This document shows positions 8,068 to 17,024 of a stretch of DNA of 64,000 nucleotides, piece by piece (the first letter of the stretch is position 1; every line of letters begins with the position of its first letter). The notes under the pieces were generated by a model, which saw only the letters and a list, made by a program, of their open reading frames with translations, was not told the DNA's origin and made no database searches. The position numbers and the translations under genes are program-made. Origin of the DNA: Burkholderia gladioli (GTDB lineage: Bacteria > Pseudomonadota > Gammaproteobacteria > Burkholderiales > Burkholderiaceae); assembly GCF_000959725.1 (NCBI RefSeq), contig NZ_CP009323.1, positions 620,001-684,000 of the forward strand. Reading direction: 5' to 3'.

Positions 8068-8700
8068 ATGAATTCACGCACTGCAAGGCTCGGGCGGCCG
8101 GCACGTCGCGCGGCGAGCCTGGCGCTCGCCAGCGCGGCGTTGCTGTCGACGCTGCTCTCCGGCTGCAACTCCCTCTACAGCGAAGGTGCCACCGCCGGCG
8201 CGGGTATCGCCGGCGCGGCCGTGGCCGCCAAGGTGACCAACAATGCGGCGGTGGCGACCGGCATCGGCCTGGGCGTGGTGGCCGCGGCGCGCGCCGGCGT
8301 GCAGTACACGCAGCGTGTCGCGCACACCTATTCGCAAGGCCAGATCGCCGACGCGGCCGGCCCGCTCGAGGTGGGCGGCGTGGCGCGCTGGTCCACCCAT
8401 CACACGATGCCGATCGAGGACGACGAGTTCGGCCGCGTGACCGTCAGCCGCCTGATCAGCGTGGGCCCGCTCGACTGCAAGGAGATCGTGTTCTCGGTCG
8501 ACAGCGATGCGAAGAAGGCGGTCGCGGCGGCAGCCGGCGCCTCGTCGGCAGCGGCGGCTTCCGGGGCTGTAGCGGCATCGGCGCCGGCCGCTGTCCCGAG
8601 CGGCGCGTCGTTCTATGTCGCCACCATCTGCCGCGACGGACCGAAATGGAAGTGGGCTTCGGCCGAGCCGGCCACCGGCCGCTGGGGAGCGCTGCAATGA
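8068..8700 (+). CDS. Predicted lipoprotein, first of a related pair
   Basis: Lipoprotein of unknown function, 210 aa. The signal sequence ends in lipobox LLSGC, followed by a Gly/Ala-rich, glycine-zipper-like hydrophobic stretch (GAGIAGAAVAAKV...GLGVVAAARAG). The middle has DxFGRVTVSR and DCKEIVFSVD, then an Ala/Ser linker, and the C terminus reads WKWASAEPATGRWGALQ. The next gene encodes a shorter protein with the same plan and nearly the same C terminus, so the two are probably ancient duplicates working together. ATG 8068 is chosen because it gives the lipobox. The stop overlaps the next start (ATGA), implying translational coupling. Confidence 0.8.
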   Translation: MNSRTARLGRPARRAASLALASAALLSTLLSGCNSLYSEGATAGAGIAGAAVAAKVTNNAAVATGIGLGVVAAARAGVQYTQRVAHTYSQGQIADAAGPLEVGGVARWSTHHTMPIEDDEFGRVTVSRLISVGPLDCKEIVFSVDSDAKKAVAAAAGASSAAAASGAVAASAPAAVPSGASFYVATICRDGPKWKWASAEPATGRWGALQ

Positions 8701-9197
8701 TCGCGCTGCGCACCGTCGCGATCGTCTGCGCGCTCGCGGCGGGCGTCGCGACGCTGCCCGGCTGCGGCTCGGCGGGAGCGGCCAGCGGCGCGCTGGCGGG
8801 TGCGGCCACCGGCCTCGTCACCGCCAATCCGGCGATCGGCATCGGCGTGGGCATCGCCGTGCAGGCCGCTACCGACGAAGCGGTCAATCGCACCATGAAG
8901 GCGTTCCAGGCGGGGCAGCAGGATGTGATCGCCAGCACCGCGGGCGGGCTCGCGGTGGGTCAGGTGGCGCCGTGGAAGGTGAAGAACCGCATCCCGATCG
9001 ACAACGGCGAGGGCGAGGTGCGCGTGACGCGCGCGTTCTCGACGCCGCTGGCGCTGTGCAAGGAATTCGCGTTCTCGGTGAAGGATGGCGACAAGGCGGA
9101 TTGGTATATCGCCAGTGCCTGCGAGGCGCCGCAGGGTGGTGCTTGGACCTGGGCTTCGGCGGAGCCGGCCGTGGCGCGTTGGGGGAGTTTGCAGTAG
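8697..9197 (+). CDS. Predicted lipoprotein, second of a related pair
   Basis: Paralogue of the upstream gene, 166 aa. The signal sequence ends near LPGC (a lipobox-like site), then a Gly/Ala-rich hydrophobic zipper segment (GALAGAATGLVTANPAIGIGVGIAV), a conserved central strand set (RIPIDNGEGEVRVTR, LCKEFAFSVKDGDKADW) with Cys residues matching the upstream protein, and a C terminus WTWASAEPAVARWGSLQ. The ATG overlaps the upstream TGA by ATGA and is preceded by GGGGAG. It lacks the Ala/Ser linker of its neighbour. Function unknown; an envelope role is inferred from the lipoprotein signals. Confidence 0.8.
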   Translation: MIALRTVAIVCALAAGVATLPGCGSAGAASGALAGAATGLVTANPAIGIGVGIAVQAATDEAVNRTMKAFQAGQQDVIASTAGGLAVGQVAPWKVKNRIPIDNGEGEVRVTRAFSTPLALCKEFAFSVKDGDKADWYIASACEAPQGGAWTWASAEPAVARWGSLQ

Positions 9198-9469
9198 GCG
9201 GGATCGGAAAACGACGATGCGCGCGGGTCGTGTGACCGCGCGCGCATCGTTGGGGCATCGTGATCCAATCACAGACCGAGTGCTCTCAAGCGTGTACGGA
9301 TCGATGCAGCATTCTTGTAGGGAAACGTGACACGTCTTCCATCAAGCAAGCCTGGACTGCCCAGGGAATACTAGACGCCGCTGGCCTATGATTGGACCGG
9401 ACAGCCTTCCGTAGGCGCTCTCCAAGCATAATCAATTTTCGAAATCCGAAAGGCCAATACGAGCGGTGG

Positions 9470-9979
9470 TCAGTGCATGTCGAGCTCTAACACTGGCGAC
9501 TGATTGATGCCATCAAATACCTTGTTCGAAAAACTCTTGTACTGAGAAGCTTGGCATATCTTGTCGAATATGATTTTTCCGTTTTTCGATACGTACACAC
9601 CGCCCGGCGGGACAGAGGACACTACATACGTGTACAGTCCTTTGAAGAATTTCAGGTGCAGACCTCGGATGCTCCCCTCTGACACATCTGTGATTCCCAA
9701 AACTTTGGTGGGGGCAATGCTTTTGGCAGGAAACGGGAAGGCATCTATCCTCGTACCGTAACGATACTGTACGTAGCCCTGATTGGGGCTGGTATTGCCC
9801 TTGGCACAAACAGAGATCGTTTTCCCATTCTCAAGCGGACAACTGAAGTACACATCTTCGTCTTCGCTACACAGCGTCTTCTCATCCTGGACGGACTCGC
9901 TCTGCCCCCCCTGTGCATGAGCAGCACCATAGTGGGAGAGCGACACCAGCCCAACCATAAAGATTCCTGCTATACGCAT
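9470..9979 (-). CDS. Periplasmic hypothetical protein, candidate immunity protein to the T6SS effector
   Basis: Secreted 169-aa protein with a clear signal peptide (MRIAGIFMVGLVSLSHYGAAHAQ) and four cysteines in the mature part (TLCSED, FSCPLE, SVCAKG, DKICQ). It shows no catalytic motif. Its ATG overlaps the stop of the upstream 904-aa cell-wall hydrolase by one base (TGATG), so the two are translated together. In T6SS islets the gene directly after a periplasm-acting effector usually encodes the periplasmic immunity protein that protects sister cells; location, size, signal peptide and tight coupling all fit. This is inference from context; no named family is recognised. Lower GC than the core genes around it. 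Confidence 0.7.
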   Translation of the reverse strand: MRIAGIFMVGLVSLSHYGAAHAQGGQSESVQDEKTLCSEDEDVYFSCPLENGKTISVCAKGNTSPNQGYVQYRYGTRIDAFPFPAKSIAPTKVLGITDVSEGSIRGLHLKFFKGLYTYVVSSVPPGGVYVSKNGKIIFDKICQASQYKSFSNKVFDGINQSPVLELDMH

Positions 9980-12693
9980 CACTGCAAACCTCCCCACGTG
10001 TGAATAGAAGAAAAATTGTTCCGCCGATCAATGATGTCGGCCATGTTTTCCGCGTTGATAGGTTGACCAGGTTTATGCGCGAACAGTCCCGGATTGATAG
10101 CACGAGTGATTTTGTCAACATCGTCCTCGGTCGCGCCGTGATCCGCAGCGGTATACATGCCGTTGTTGATCCAATACGCCGCTGCCGATCGCACCGCATA
10201 CTTGATTTCACCGAGCAAGGTGTAACTCACCAGAAAATCTAGGTCGGCGTCGCTCGGCCAGTTGCTGGCATTTTTTTGGTGCCACTCACTGAAGAGCCTG
10301 TATTGCCTGCGTCCGGTGGTCTGGATCAAACCTCTGCCACGGAACTTCCACCCATCTCCACTCGCGGCAGGGCCATTGTCGCCGCGGTGTTCATAGGCGC
10401 GATTGGCGATGGCCTCCTGATCAGCGGGATGTTGAGCCGTACGTCCATACAAATCGGCTTCGTCAGGATACTTAGCGAAATAGCTAAACTTCAACTTTAA
10501 ACGATCAGGCGGATAATTCAGGCTTTCTCCATCGTGAACTGTCAGGGAAGGTCCCGACTCGCGTCGTATCTGCGCAAAAAAATGCTCGCGTCGAAGTGTC
10601 TTGTCGAGTTTAAATAACTCAATATGAGGATTCAATTCATCGATAACAGACTGCAATGTTGCTACACTCGCACTTGGAAAGATGTGCTGCAACATTGCCA
10701 CGGTAAACTGAAAACCGGTGCGAAAATTTCCTACCAATCCGATCGGATGAAGATGAAATATAGTTGTAGTGGCCGGTAACACTGCCGCCGCCCCGCTCCA
10801 GTACCGCAGAGCGTCAATCCGTTTCTTCTCCGCTTGCCAAACCGGCAAGCCTGCGTGCATATGCGAATCGAGCGCATCCCACTTATTCATTTCGCCACCC
10901 CATTCACTCTCATATTTCACGATCAAGTGATCGATTCGATCCGCGAGCCATGGCTTGCTTAATGCCAATTTAAGTTCTTGCGCGCTGATCTTTCCGTCTT
11001 TTTGTTTCTGGCCATCAATCGCGTCCTCGAGCTTTTTAATGGTGTCGTCTGAGCGGATGCCGTTGAATGAATCTTCGAAAACTGCGATTTCGTCAGGTGT
11101 TCCGCTATCTGCGATGAATAATGCTCGTTGAAACATATCCGACACCGAGGCGTCGAGATTCACGACGTCAAATCCAGGCCAGTCCCACGAACTCTTCAGC
11201 TCCACCAGTGGGTGAGCGTAATCGCAAACCCAACCGTCTACTTGGACGTTGTTCTCATCGGCAATGCTGACTGCGTACCAGGTTTTATTGTCGGTTTCGG
11301 CGCACGACTGCGTCGAGGGCGTATATACCACGCGCGCCCAAGCTGCAGCATTGCCACCTGCCGACTGGACATTTAATGGGAATTCTCTCCAAGCCTGGCG
11401 TGCACCACTCACCTGTAGATCAGAGCGAAGAATCCAGCGCGCCGGTTGGCCAGCGACCGGATGGCCCGCAGGATTTACAAACACCACCTTGACCCATGGG
11501 CCGGAAGCAGGCGAATCAGCAGCAGCCTTAACGACTGCACCAGCAGCAATCGAAGTGTCGGCTACCGAGGGCTGCACAAGCTTTGCGCCTTTCGAGATCA
11601 GCAGCAACCGGCGCGCCTTTGGATCGAGTTGCGGGGCACGCACACGACTACGTGCAAGATATGCGCTCAGATCGTCGCCGGTAAATACCTCAACGTGCAA
11701 CAATGGGCGCTCACCCAGTTTGGGTGGTAGCGTGTGGTGTGCACGCGCCTCTGCCAGTCGTTGATATTCACCGAGATAAGCCACCGTCTCGCCCGCCGCA
11801 ATCTTGTGCGGCTTCGGCAACACATAGACTTGATCCAGCGGGGGAGGCTGGAGTTGCTTCCCGAGTTCACCGAGATAAACCCAACCACCGACGGAAACCG
11901 CCGGATCAGGCTTTCCTTCATCGTAGGACTGCAGCGAACCTGATACAAAACTATCAACCCTCCCCCACTGGCCATGCGCCTGTCCAACCTTGAGCGTGGT
12001 ACCACGCGCAAGCCAACCCACCACATTGGCGTGCCCAGAAGCAGACGCGCGCACGCGCAGCCCGAGCGCGGCTGGATCGGCATGACCGGCGTCAGTCAAG
12101 CGCGGATCCGACGCCGAGGCGCCAACGCTACGAATCTCACTCGCCCCGTAGTATGCGGGCAGCGTCTTCGCTTGCCCATGGGATGGCCGGCTCACATCAT
12201 AGCCATCGAACGGCAATGTATGCATGTAGAGGCTGAAGAACGTAAGTATGTCGGCCGCCGGTGGTGGCATTTCAGTAGTCGGCCTTGGCACAGGAGCCGG
12301 TGTGCTGCCCGGCGCAGGCGCTGGGGGTGGGACTGGCGGCAGCACCAGCCGATGACGTACGAGTGTAAAGCCTCGCGAATAACCAGCTTTACTACCATCA
12401 GGATAGGTCACATCTTGAAGCTTTGAGTCAAGCCGGAATGCCACTACCTCACCATCGGCAATGCACTTGACACCGCCCTCTTGGTCGAACTTCCCGGCGG
12501 TCGATGCTCCGAAGTGGATACCACCGTGCCAAAGACCATTTGCGCCAAGCGGATAAAAGCCATCATCGGCAACGGCGAGCGCAGCCAAATAAGCCTCTGG
12601 GCCCGTAGCAGCACTTGTGGCGTTGGCCTCCTTTAGCGGAAACGGGTAAGCCCAGCCCGCAGCCTGCGATAGTGGTTCCGATTGTTGCGCCAT
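9979..12693 (-). CDS. Multidomain T6SS-linked cell-wall hydrolase with GH19 (chitinase/lysozyme-like) domain
   Basis: 904-aa protein without signal peptide, encoded directly after vgrG, so probably loaded on the VgrG tip and delivered to the periplasm of target cells. The N-terminal part (about 1-345) has a degenerate lysostaphin/M23-like fold: GLWHGGIHF and CIADGEVVAFR early, LLHVEVFTGDD late, interrupted by a Pro-rich linker (about 120-145) and an SH3b-like segment (GLRVRASAS ... GGWVYLGELG). A weak EF-hand-like loop (KDGKISAQEL) precedes the C-terminal GH19 domain (about 690-895), with AQIRRESG (E712), DGESLNY (E723) as likely catalytic acids and the family motif FRGRGLIQTTGRRQY near 785-800. 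GH19 enzymes in phages and T6SS effectors cut peptidoglycan glycan strands. ATG 12693 has AGGAG upstream. Lower GC suggests transfer. Confidence 0.8.
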   Translation of the reverse strand: MAQQSEPLSQAAGWAYPFPLKEANATSAATGPEAYLAALAVADDGFYPLGANGLWHGGIHFGASTAGKFDQEGGVKCIADGEVVAFRLDSKLQDVTYPDGSKAGYSRGFTLVRHRLVLPPVPPPAPAPGSTPAPVPRPTTEMPPPAADILTFFSLYMHTLPFDGYDVSRPSHGQAKTLPAYYGASEIRSVGASASDPRLTDAGHADPAALGLRVRASASGHANVVGWLARGTTLKVGQAHGQWGRVDSFVSGSLQSYDEGKPDPAVSVGGWVYLGELGKQLQPPPLDQVYVLPKPHKIAAGETVAYLGEYQRLAEARAHHTLPPKLGERPLLHVEVFTGDDLSAYLARSRVRAPQLDPKARRLLLISKGAKLVQPSVADTSIAAGAVVKAAADSPASGPWVKVVFVNPAGHPVAGQPARWILRSDLQVSGARQAWREFPLNVQSAGGNAAAWARVVYTPSTQSCAETDNKTWYAVSIADENNVQVDGWVCDYAHPLVELKSSWDWPGFDVVNLDASVSDMFQRALFIADSGTPDEIAVFEDSFNGIRSDDTIKKLEDAIDGQKQKDGKISAQELKLALSKPWLADRIDHLIVKYESEWGGEMNKWDALDSHMHAGLPVWQAEKKRIDALRYWSGAAAVLPATTTIFHLHPIGLVGNFRTGFQFTVAMLQHIFPSASVATLQSVIDELNPHIELFKLDKTLRREHFFAQIRRESGPSLTVHDGESLNYPPDRLKLKFSYFAKYPDEADLYGRTAQHPADQEAIANRAYEHRGDNGPAASGDGWKFRGRGLIQTTGRRQYRLFSEWHQKNASNWPSDADLDFLVSYTLLGEIKYAVRSAAAYWINNGMYTAADHGATEDDVDKITRAINPGLFAHKPGQPINAENMADIIDRRNNFSSIHTWGGLQ

Positions 12694-12755
12694 GCGATCT
12701 CCTCTATTCAGATCAATTTACGCGTCAGCATGGAAATTCATCGACGGCATCTGGA

Positions 12756-15278
12756 TCAACCAGAAAAGTCCATCGAGCGTGCACCCTCGGCACCGGCCCA
12801 CGCTGGGAATTTCTCATCAAGCCGCACCGGCCCACCAAAGCTGTGCTGCCCCCCCTTCACGTCAATGATGCTCGGCGCATGAATCTCGATGTTGCCGTCT
12901 TTCAGGCGTATATATGCACCGCCCGATGTCAGTAAGAGTTCCTGTTTGGCAACAAGCACGACATTTTCCGTAGCTGAAAGTATCTTTATCGTTTTTTGAG
13001 CAATGAGCTCGACATTATCGTCATGAGCCTGAATCTCAACCTTACCCTTGCCCGCGAACAGCTTCACTCCCGCGTTCTGCACAAACAAGCTGAGTTTTTG
13101 AGCAATGCTTGCGATCAGCGACTTTCCAGCCGCTATGTGCGTGCTCTGCCCACTCACCAGACTGATGTGCTGGTTCGCCGCCACATGCACCGATTGCTGC
13201 GACGACAAGCCGATCGAAGCCGGGCTGCCGAACACCATCACCGGCTGCTGGAACGTATTGGCGCTGCCAGTCCCCCCGCCTGCTGTATTGCCCCCCGCAC
13301 CGAGCGCGCCGCTCACGCTGTTCTGAGTCGCATCGGTCAGCGCCCGCATCGCATCGTGCGCATCCTGCAGGCTTTCGGCCTGATGCTGCACGCTCGCTTC
13401 CGAAAGCGACTCGACGATGCTCTCGGCATTGACGAGCTGTTGCTGCGTCTCCTTCACATCAAGCGGTTGGCTACGGATCGTCTTGGGATAGGTAGTGACA
13501 TACAGGCCACGGCTAGCGCGCACCGCGCCGTAGTCGTCGGTACGCAGATCGAAGCCGCTGCCGAGGTAAGCACCGCGCGAGTTTCCACTTTGATCGATCA
13601 GATAGCCGAGGTGCAGCATGCTATTCGCGCTGCTGCTCATCAGTTGGACACGGTTCTGGCCAGTTGCGTCGTCCATCACCATCTGGTTGTAGCCGGCTCC
13701 CGAATACTCCTTCGATCGGTATCCCGACAGGATGCCGTTGCTATGCCACTGAGGCTTGACCTTTCCGTTGTACACGCGGTGCAGCACGATCGGGCGATCG
13801 CAGTCACCACCGACGTAACCGATGATGACTTCCTCGCCAATGCGCGGCATGTGCACGCCACCGTAGCCGCCCCCCGTATCCGATTGCGCGACCCGCACCC
13901 AGCACGACGCACCGGCATCGCCCTGGTTTTGCCGATCCCAGACGAACATCACCTTCGCACGGTTCAATTCGTCCGTGTACACCTCTTCACCCTGAGGCCC
14001 TACGACGATCGCCGTCTCGAGATGCATTTTCGGCTTCTTGTGCTCGAACGGGCTGCGATATGGGACCGTCGCGCGCTGCGCCTCCACCTCGACCAGAAAA
14101 AAACCAGCCGAACCATCATCATGGGGAACCGATTCCCCCGCATAGCCCGTCTTGGCCAGCGCCAGTGCGCGTTGCAAACTATGTGGAAAGCTCGCCTCCT
14201 GATTCGACAGCGGCAGATTGTTCTCGATGTACCGTCGAACCTTGATCGCAGCGAATTCACGTTGATTCGCCGAATCCCGATCATGCTCAGGATGACCGGT
14301 CAGTTCGAACCGCAGCCCCGCGTCGATCCCCCGAACGCCGCCCACGCCGAAGAAACGTTTCGCTTTCGATTCCCACTCCTCCAGATGAATCTTCGACAGG
14401 TGTTCACCTCGATCCTGCTGCGGATAGGTATAGGCACCCGTGTATTCGTAGATTTCGGCTTGTTCGGGTAGCGCCCCTTGGCCGGCCATCGTCGGCAATG
14501 TCGTTTCTTTCGGATTGGCAACGGTCGATGGTGTCTTGTAGTCGAACGTGCGCGTCGTATGGGTCGTGCTCTGCAGGGTCCGGGAGCCACTCCACTGGGT
14601 GAACGCATCGACCTCGCTGCCGGCGCCCGATCGATAGAACTGGACCGGATTCGACGATAGTGGATCGAGCGAATGAACGTCGTCGGTCACCACGAGCGTA
14701 TGCGATTTACCGTCTTTGCTCTGCCGCCAAAACCCGAATAGCCCTTCCTCTTCCATCAGTCGATGGACGAAATTCCAGTCGGATTCGCTCTGGCGGCAAT
14801 ACGACCGCGACGGCAATGCTTTCGACAAGGCAAACTGGAAATTGCCTTGGGCTTGCGGATGCTGATTGAATACGTCGGTGATGATTGCGTCGACGCTCCG
14901 ATCTTGCCAATAGCGCATGTCGCTGCGGAATCGCAGGAAGTGCATCCACGACGCGAAAACCAACTGATAGGCAGTAAAACTGCCGTCTGCACCGAGGCGT
15001 CGCGCGGTATGCACATAGCCGTTGATCGGTAAATAGGATTTGTCCGCCTGCTGGATCCACAAGCTCATCGGCTGCGCGATCACCGCCTTGAGTTCGACGT
15101 CACCAGCCGTCGAGATCATGTCGAGCGTCACGCTGAAGTCACGACCGAGTTCCGACGCGGTCAGGACACGACACGGCACCATGGTGTTGGCCGGCAGCGA
15201 CGGAATGTCCGTCTTGACCAGCCGATCTTGCTGAATCAGTCCGCCCTGAATGGCCTGAGTCAAATCGGTCACGTTCAT
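12756..15278 (-). CDS. vgrG: Type VI secretion tip protein VgrG
   Basis: Trimeric spike protein that caps the Hcp tube and carries effectors. The 840-aa chain begins with the gp27-like base (TVPCRVLTASELGRDF-type start, then RLMEEEGLFGFW near 180-190), continues with the gp5-like OB domain around residues 400-520 (VVGPQGEEVYTDELNRAKVMF, WVRVAQSDTGGGYGGVHMPRIGEEV) and a C-terminal DUF2345 region (about 690-810, QHISLVSGQSTHIAAGKS and beta-repeat GKVEIQAHDDNVELIAQ). No extra enzymatic domain is fused to its end; the short tail after residue 815 may dock the cargo. The effector gene starts 62 bases downstream on the same strand. No tss core genes, PAAR or adaptor genes are present, so this is a stand-alone vgrG islet depending on a T6SS encoded elsewhere. 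Confidence 0.93.
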   Translation of the reverse strand: MNVTDLTQAIQGGLIQQDRLVKTDIPSLPANTMVPCRVLTASELGRDFSVTLDMISTAGDVELKAVIAQPMSLWIQQADKSYLPINGYVHTARRLGADGSFTAYQLVFASWMHFLRFRSDMRYWQDRSVDAIITDVFNQHPQAQGNFQFALSKALPSRSYCRQSESDWNFVHRLMEEEGLFGFWRQSKDGKSHTLVVTDDVHSLDPLSSNPVQFYRSGAGSEVDAFTQWSGSRTLQSTTHTTRTFDYKTPSTVANPKETTLPTMAGQGALPEQAEIYEYTGAYTYPQQDRGEHLSKIHLEEWESKAKRFFGVGGVRGIDAGLRFELTGHPEHDRDSANQREFAAIKVRRYIENNLPLSNQEASFPHSLQRALALAKTGYAGESVPHDDGSAGFFLVEVEAQRATVPYRSPFEHKKPKMHLETAIVVGPQGEEVYTDELNRAKVMFVWDRQNQGDAGASCWVRVAQSDTGGGYGGVHMPRIGEEVIIGYVGGDCDRPIVLHRVYNGKVKPQWHSNGILSGYRSKEYSGAGYNQMVMDDATGQNRVQLMSSSANSMLHLGYLIDQSGNSRGAYLGSGFDLRTDDYGAVRASRGLYVTTYPKTIRSQPLDVKETQQQLVNAESIVESLSEASVQHQAESLQDAHDAMRALTDATQNSVSGALGAGGNTAGGGTGSANTFQQPVMVFGSPASIGLSSQQSVHVAANQHISLVSGQSTHIAAGKSLIASIAQKLSLFVQNAGVKLFAGKGKVEIQAHDDNVELIAQKTIKILSATENVVLVAKQELLLTSGGAYIRLKDGNIEIHAPSIIDVKGGQHSFGGPVRLDEKFPAWAGAEGARSMDFSG

Positions 15279-15580
15279 TCGTTACCCATCTTGTTGTCGG
15301 CCTCATCACGGCCTGCTCTCTCGCGGGGACGGCTCCCCGGCTTCACTTGTCTGAGGATTCTAATGACGTCGGGAGATCAAGGAAATCCCCGCCCGAAAGG
15401 CATTGGAAAGGATCGCGCGATAGACGCGCAGCGGCGTCGCAACACGCTAGGAGGACATCGGCAACAGCCCGCTGCCGCACCATCGAAGCCCTTCGTGAAA
15501 ATGCCATCAAGCGGTTTGTTTTACTTTGATGCCACTACTCTTCGGGTCGAAATTTTTTTGACCTGATTCAACAAAACAAA
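15279..15580. other. Intergenic region upstream of vgrG
   Basis: About 300 bases without a convincing gene on either strand. Part is AT-rich (around 15500-15580), unlike the surrounding core DNA, and probably holds the vgrG promoter; no clear -35/-10 pair or sigma-54 site was identified. Confidence 0.5.
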
Positions 15581-15607
15581 AAAGGCGCGATGATCGATCG
15601 CGCCTTT
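15581..15607. terminator. Intrinsic terminator downstream of the ABC ATPase gene
   Basis: Perfect 11-bp stem AAAGGCGCGAT / ATCGCGCCTTT with loop GATCG, flanked by A-rich sequence on the left, which gives a U-run for minus-strand transcripts from the ABC operon ending at 15674. Confidence 0.75.
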
Positions 15608-15673
15608 CTCACTACCCATCACACATCGGCTTCAAGACGGATGCCCATCCCCGGCACCCACCCACCACCACCC

Positions 15674-17002
15674 TCAAGACTCCACATCCTCCAGACTGAA
15701 GATCTCCGTCTGGTCGTTATACGAAAAGATCTCCCCATAACGCCCCCAGTCGATCACCGCGTCGAGCGTCTCCTCGGCCGCGCTGTCCGACAGGAAATCC
15801 TCCAGCTCCTGCTCGAAGCGCACGCGTGGCGCGCGATGGCCGGGCCGCTCGTTGAGCACCTTCTTGATCCGCGCCGCCAGCGGCACGTGACGCAGCAGGT
15901 GATCGGCGAACATCATCTTGCGCTCCTGCGTGCCGAACTCGGCGAACACGCGCGCCGGCGGCGTCAGGAACACGTCGCCCTCGCGCACGTCGGCGAAGCC
16001 CAGGTGCTGCAGCACTTCGGCGATCGGGAACAGATCATCCACCTCGAGATGCAGCGAGCGCGCGATTTCCGGCATGTCGGCGCGGCCGTGGTACGGCGGC
16101 GCGGCCAGCGTCTCGATCAGGCCGGCCATCAGGTTGGTCGACACGCGCGGCAGCCAGCTGCCCGAATCGAGACCCTTCTTGGTGGCCTCGCCGGTCTGGC
16201 GCGCCGTCATCTTCGCGTAGATGTCGTCCACCAGCTTGCGGAAGGCCGGGTCCAGGCGATTGCGCGGATGCTTGAACGGCACCTTGATCTCGGCGATCAC
16301 GCGTCCCGGGTTCGACGACAGCACCAGGATCCGGTCGCACATGAACACCGCTTCCTCGATGTTGTGCGTGACGATCAGCACCGACTTGATCGGCATCCTG
16401 CCCTGCGTCCACAGGTCGAGCAGGTCGGTACGCAGCGTCTCGGCGGTCAGCACGTCGAGCGCCGAGAACGGCTCGTCCATCAGCAGGATGGTCGGATCGA
16501 CCACCAGCGCGCGCGCGAAGCCGACGCGCTGGCGCATGCCGCCCGACAGCTCGCGCGGATAGGCGTTCTCGAAACCGTCCAGGCCGATCAGGTCGATCGC
16601 CGCGAGCGCGCGCTCGCGCCGCTCGCGAGCACCGACGCCGAGCGCCTCCAGGCCCGCTTCCACGTTCTGCAGCACGGTCAACCAGGGAAACAGCGCGAAG
16701 GTCTGGAACACCATCGCCACGCCTTCGGCCGGGCCGCTCAGCGGCTTGCCGAGATAGGTGACCTCGCCGCCGGTCGGCTCGATCAGCCCGGCGATGATGC
16801 GCAGCAGGGTCGACTTGCCCGAGCCCGAACGGCCCAGCAGGCCGACGATCTCGCCCTCGCGCAGCGACAGGTTGGCCCCGTCGAGCACGAGCAGTTCGCC
16901 CTGCGTCTTGTTGAAGCCGCGGCTGACGTCCTTGACGTTCAGGATCTCGTCACCCAGGCGCGGCGGCGCCGGCGGCGTCTGGACAGCATTCTGGTTTTGC
17001 AT
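15674..17002 (-). CDS. ABC transporter ATP-binding protein, nitrate/sulfonate type with AAA-associated C-terminal domain
   Basis: Cytoplasmic ATPase subunit of an importer, 442 aa. The N-terminal half is a standard ABC domain: Walker A GRSGSGKST, Q-loop VFQTFALFPWL, signature LSGGMRQRVGFARAL, Walker B ILLMDEPFSALD, and the switch His in VTHNIEEA. After about residue 270 there is an extra 170-residue domain of the AAA-associated C-terminal type found in a subgroup of the NrtD/SsuB/TauB class. It forms a two-gene unit with the permease ending 22 bases upstream. No substrate-binding protein gene is nearby, so the substrate is unknown. Confidence 0.88.
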   Translation of the reverse strand: MQNQNAVQTPPAPPRLGDEILNVKDVSRGFNKTQGELLVLDGANLSLREGEIVGLLGRSGSGKSTLLRIIAGLIEPTGGEVTYLGKPLSGPAEGVAMVFQTFALFPWLTVLQNVEAGLEALGVGARERRERALAAIDLIGLDGFENAYPRELSGGMRQRVGFARALVVDPTILLMDEPFSALDVLTAETLRTDLLDLWTQGRMPIKSVLIVTHNIEEAVFMCDRILVLSSNPGRVIAEIKVPFKHPRNRLDPAFRKLVDDIYAKMTARQTGEATKKGLDSGSWLPRVSTNLMAGLIETLAAPPYHGRADMPEIARSLHLEVDDLFPIAEVLQHLGFADVREGDVFLTPPARVFAEFGTQERKMMFADHLLRHVPLAARIKKVLNERPGHRAPRVRFEQELEDFLSDSAAEETLDAVIDWGRYGEIFSYNDQTEIFSLEDVES

Positions 17003-17024
17003 CGCGTTTCGCTCTCAATGAGTC

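Noticed and set aside
7926..8696. Upstream extension of the second lipoprotein frame
   Set aside because: The long frame runs through the first lipoprotein gene; the lipobox, ribosome binding site and overlap set the start at 8697.
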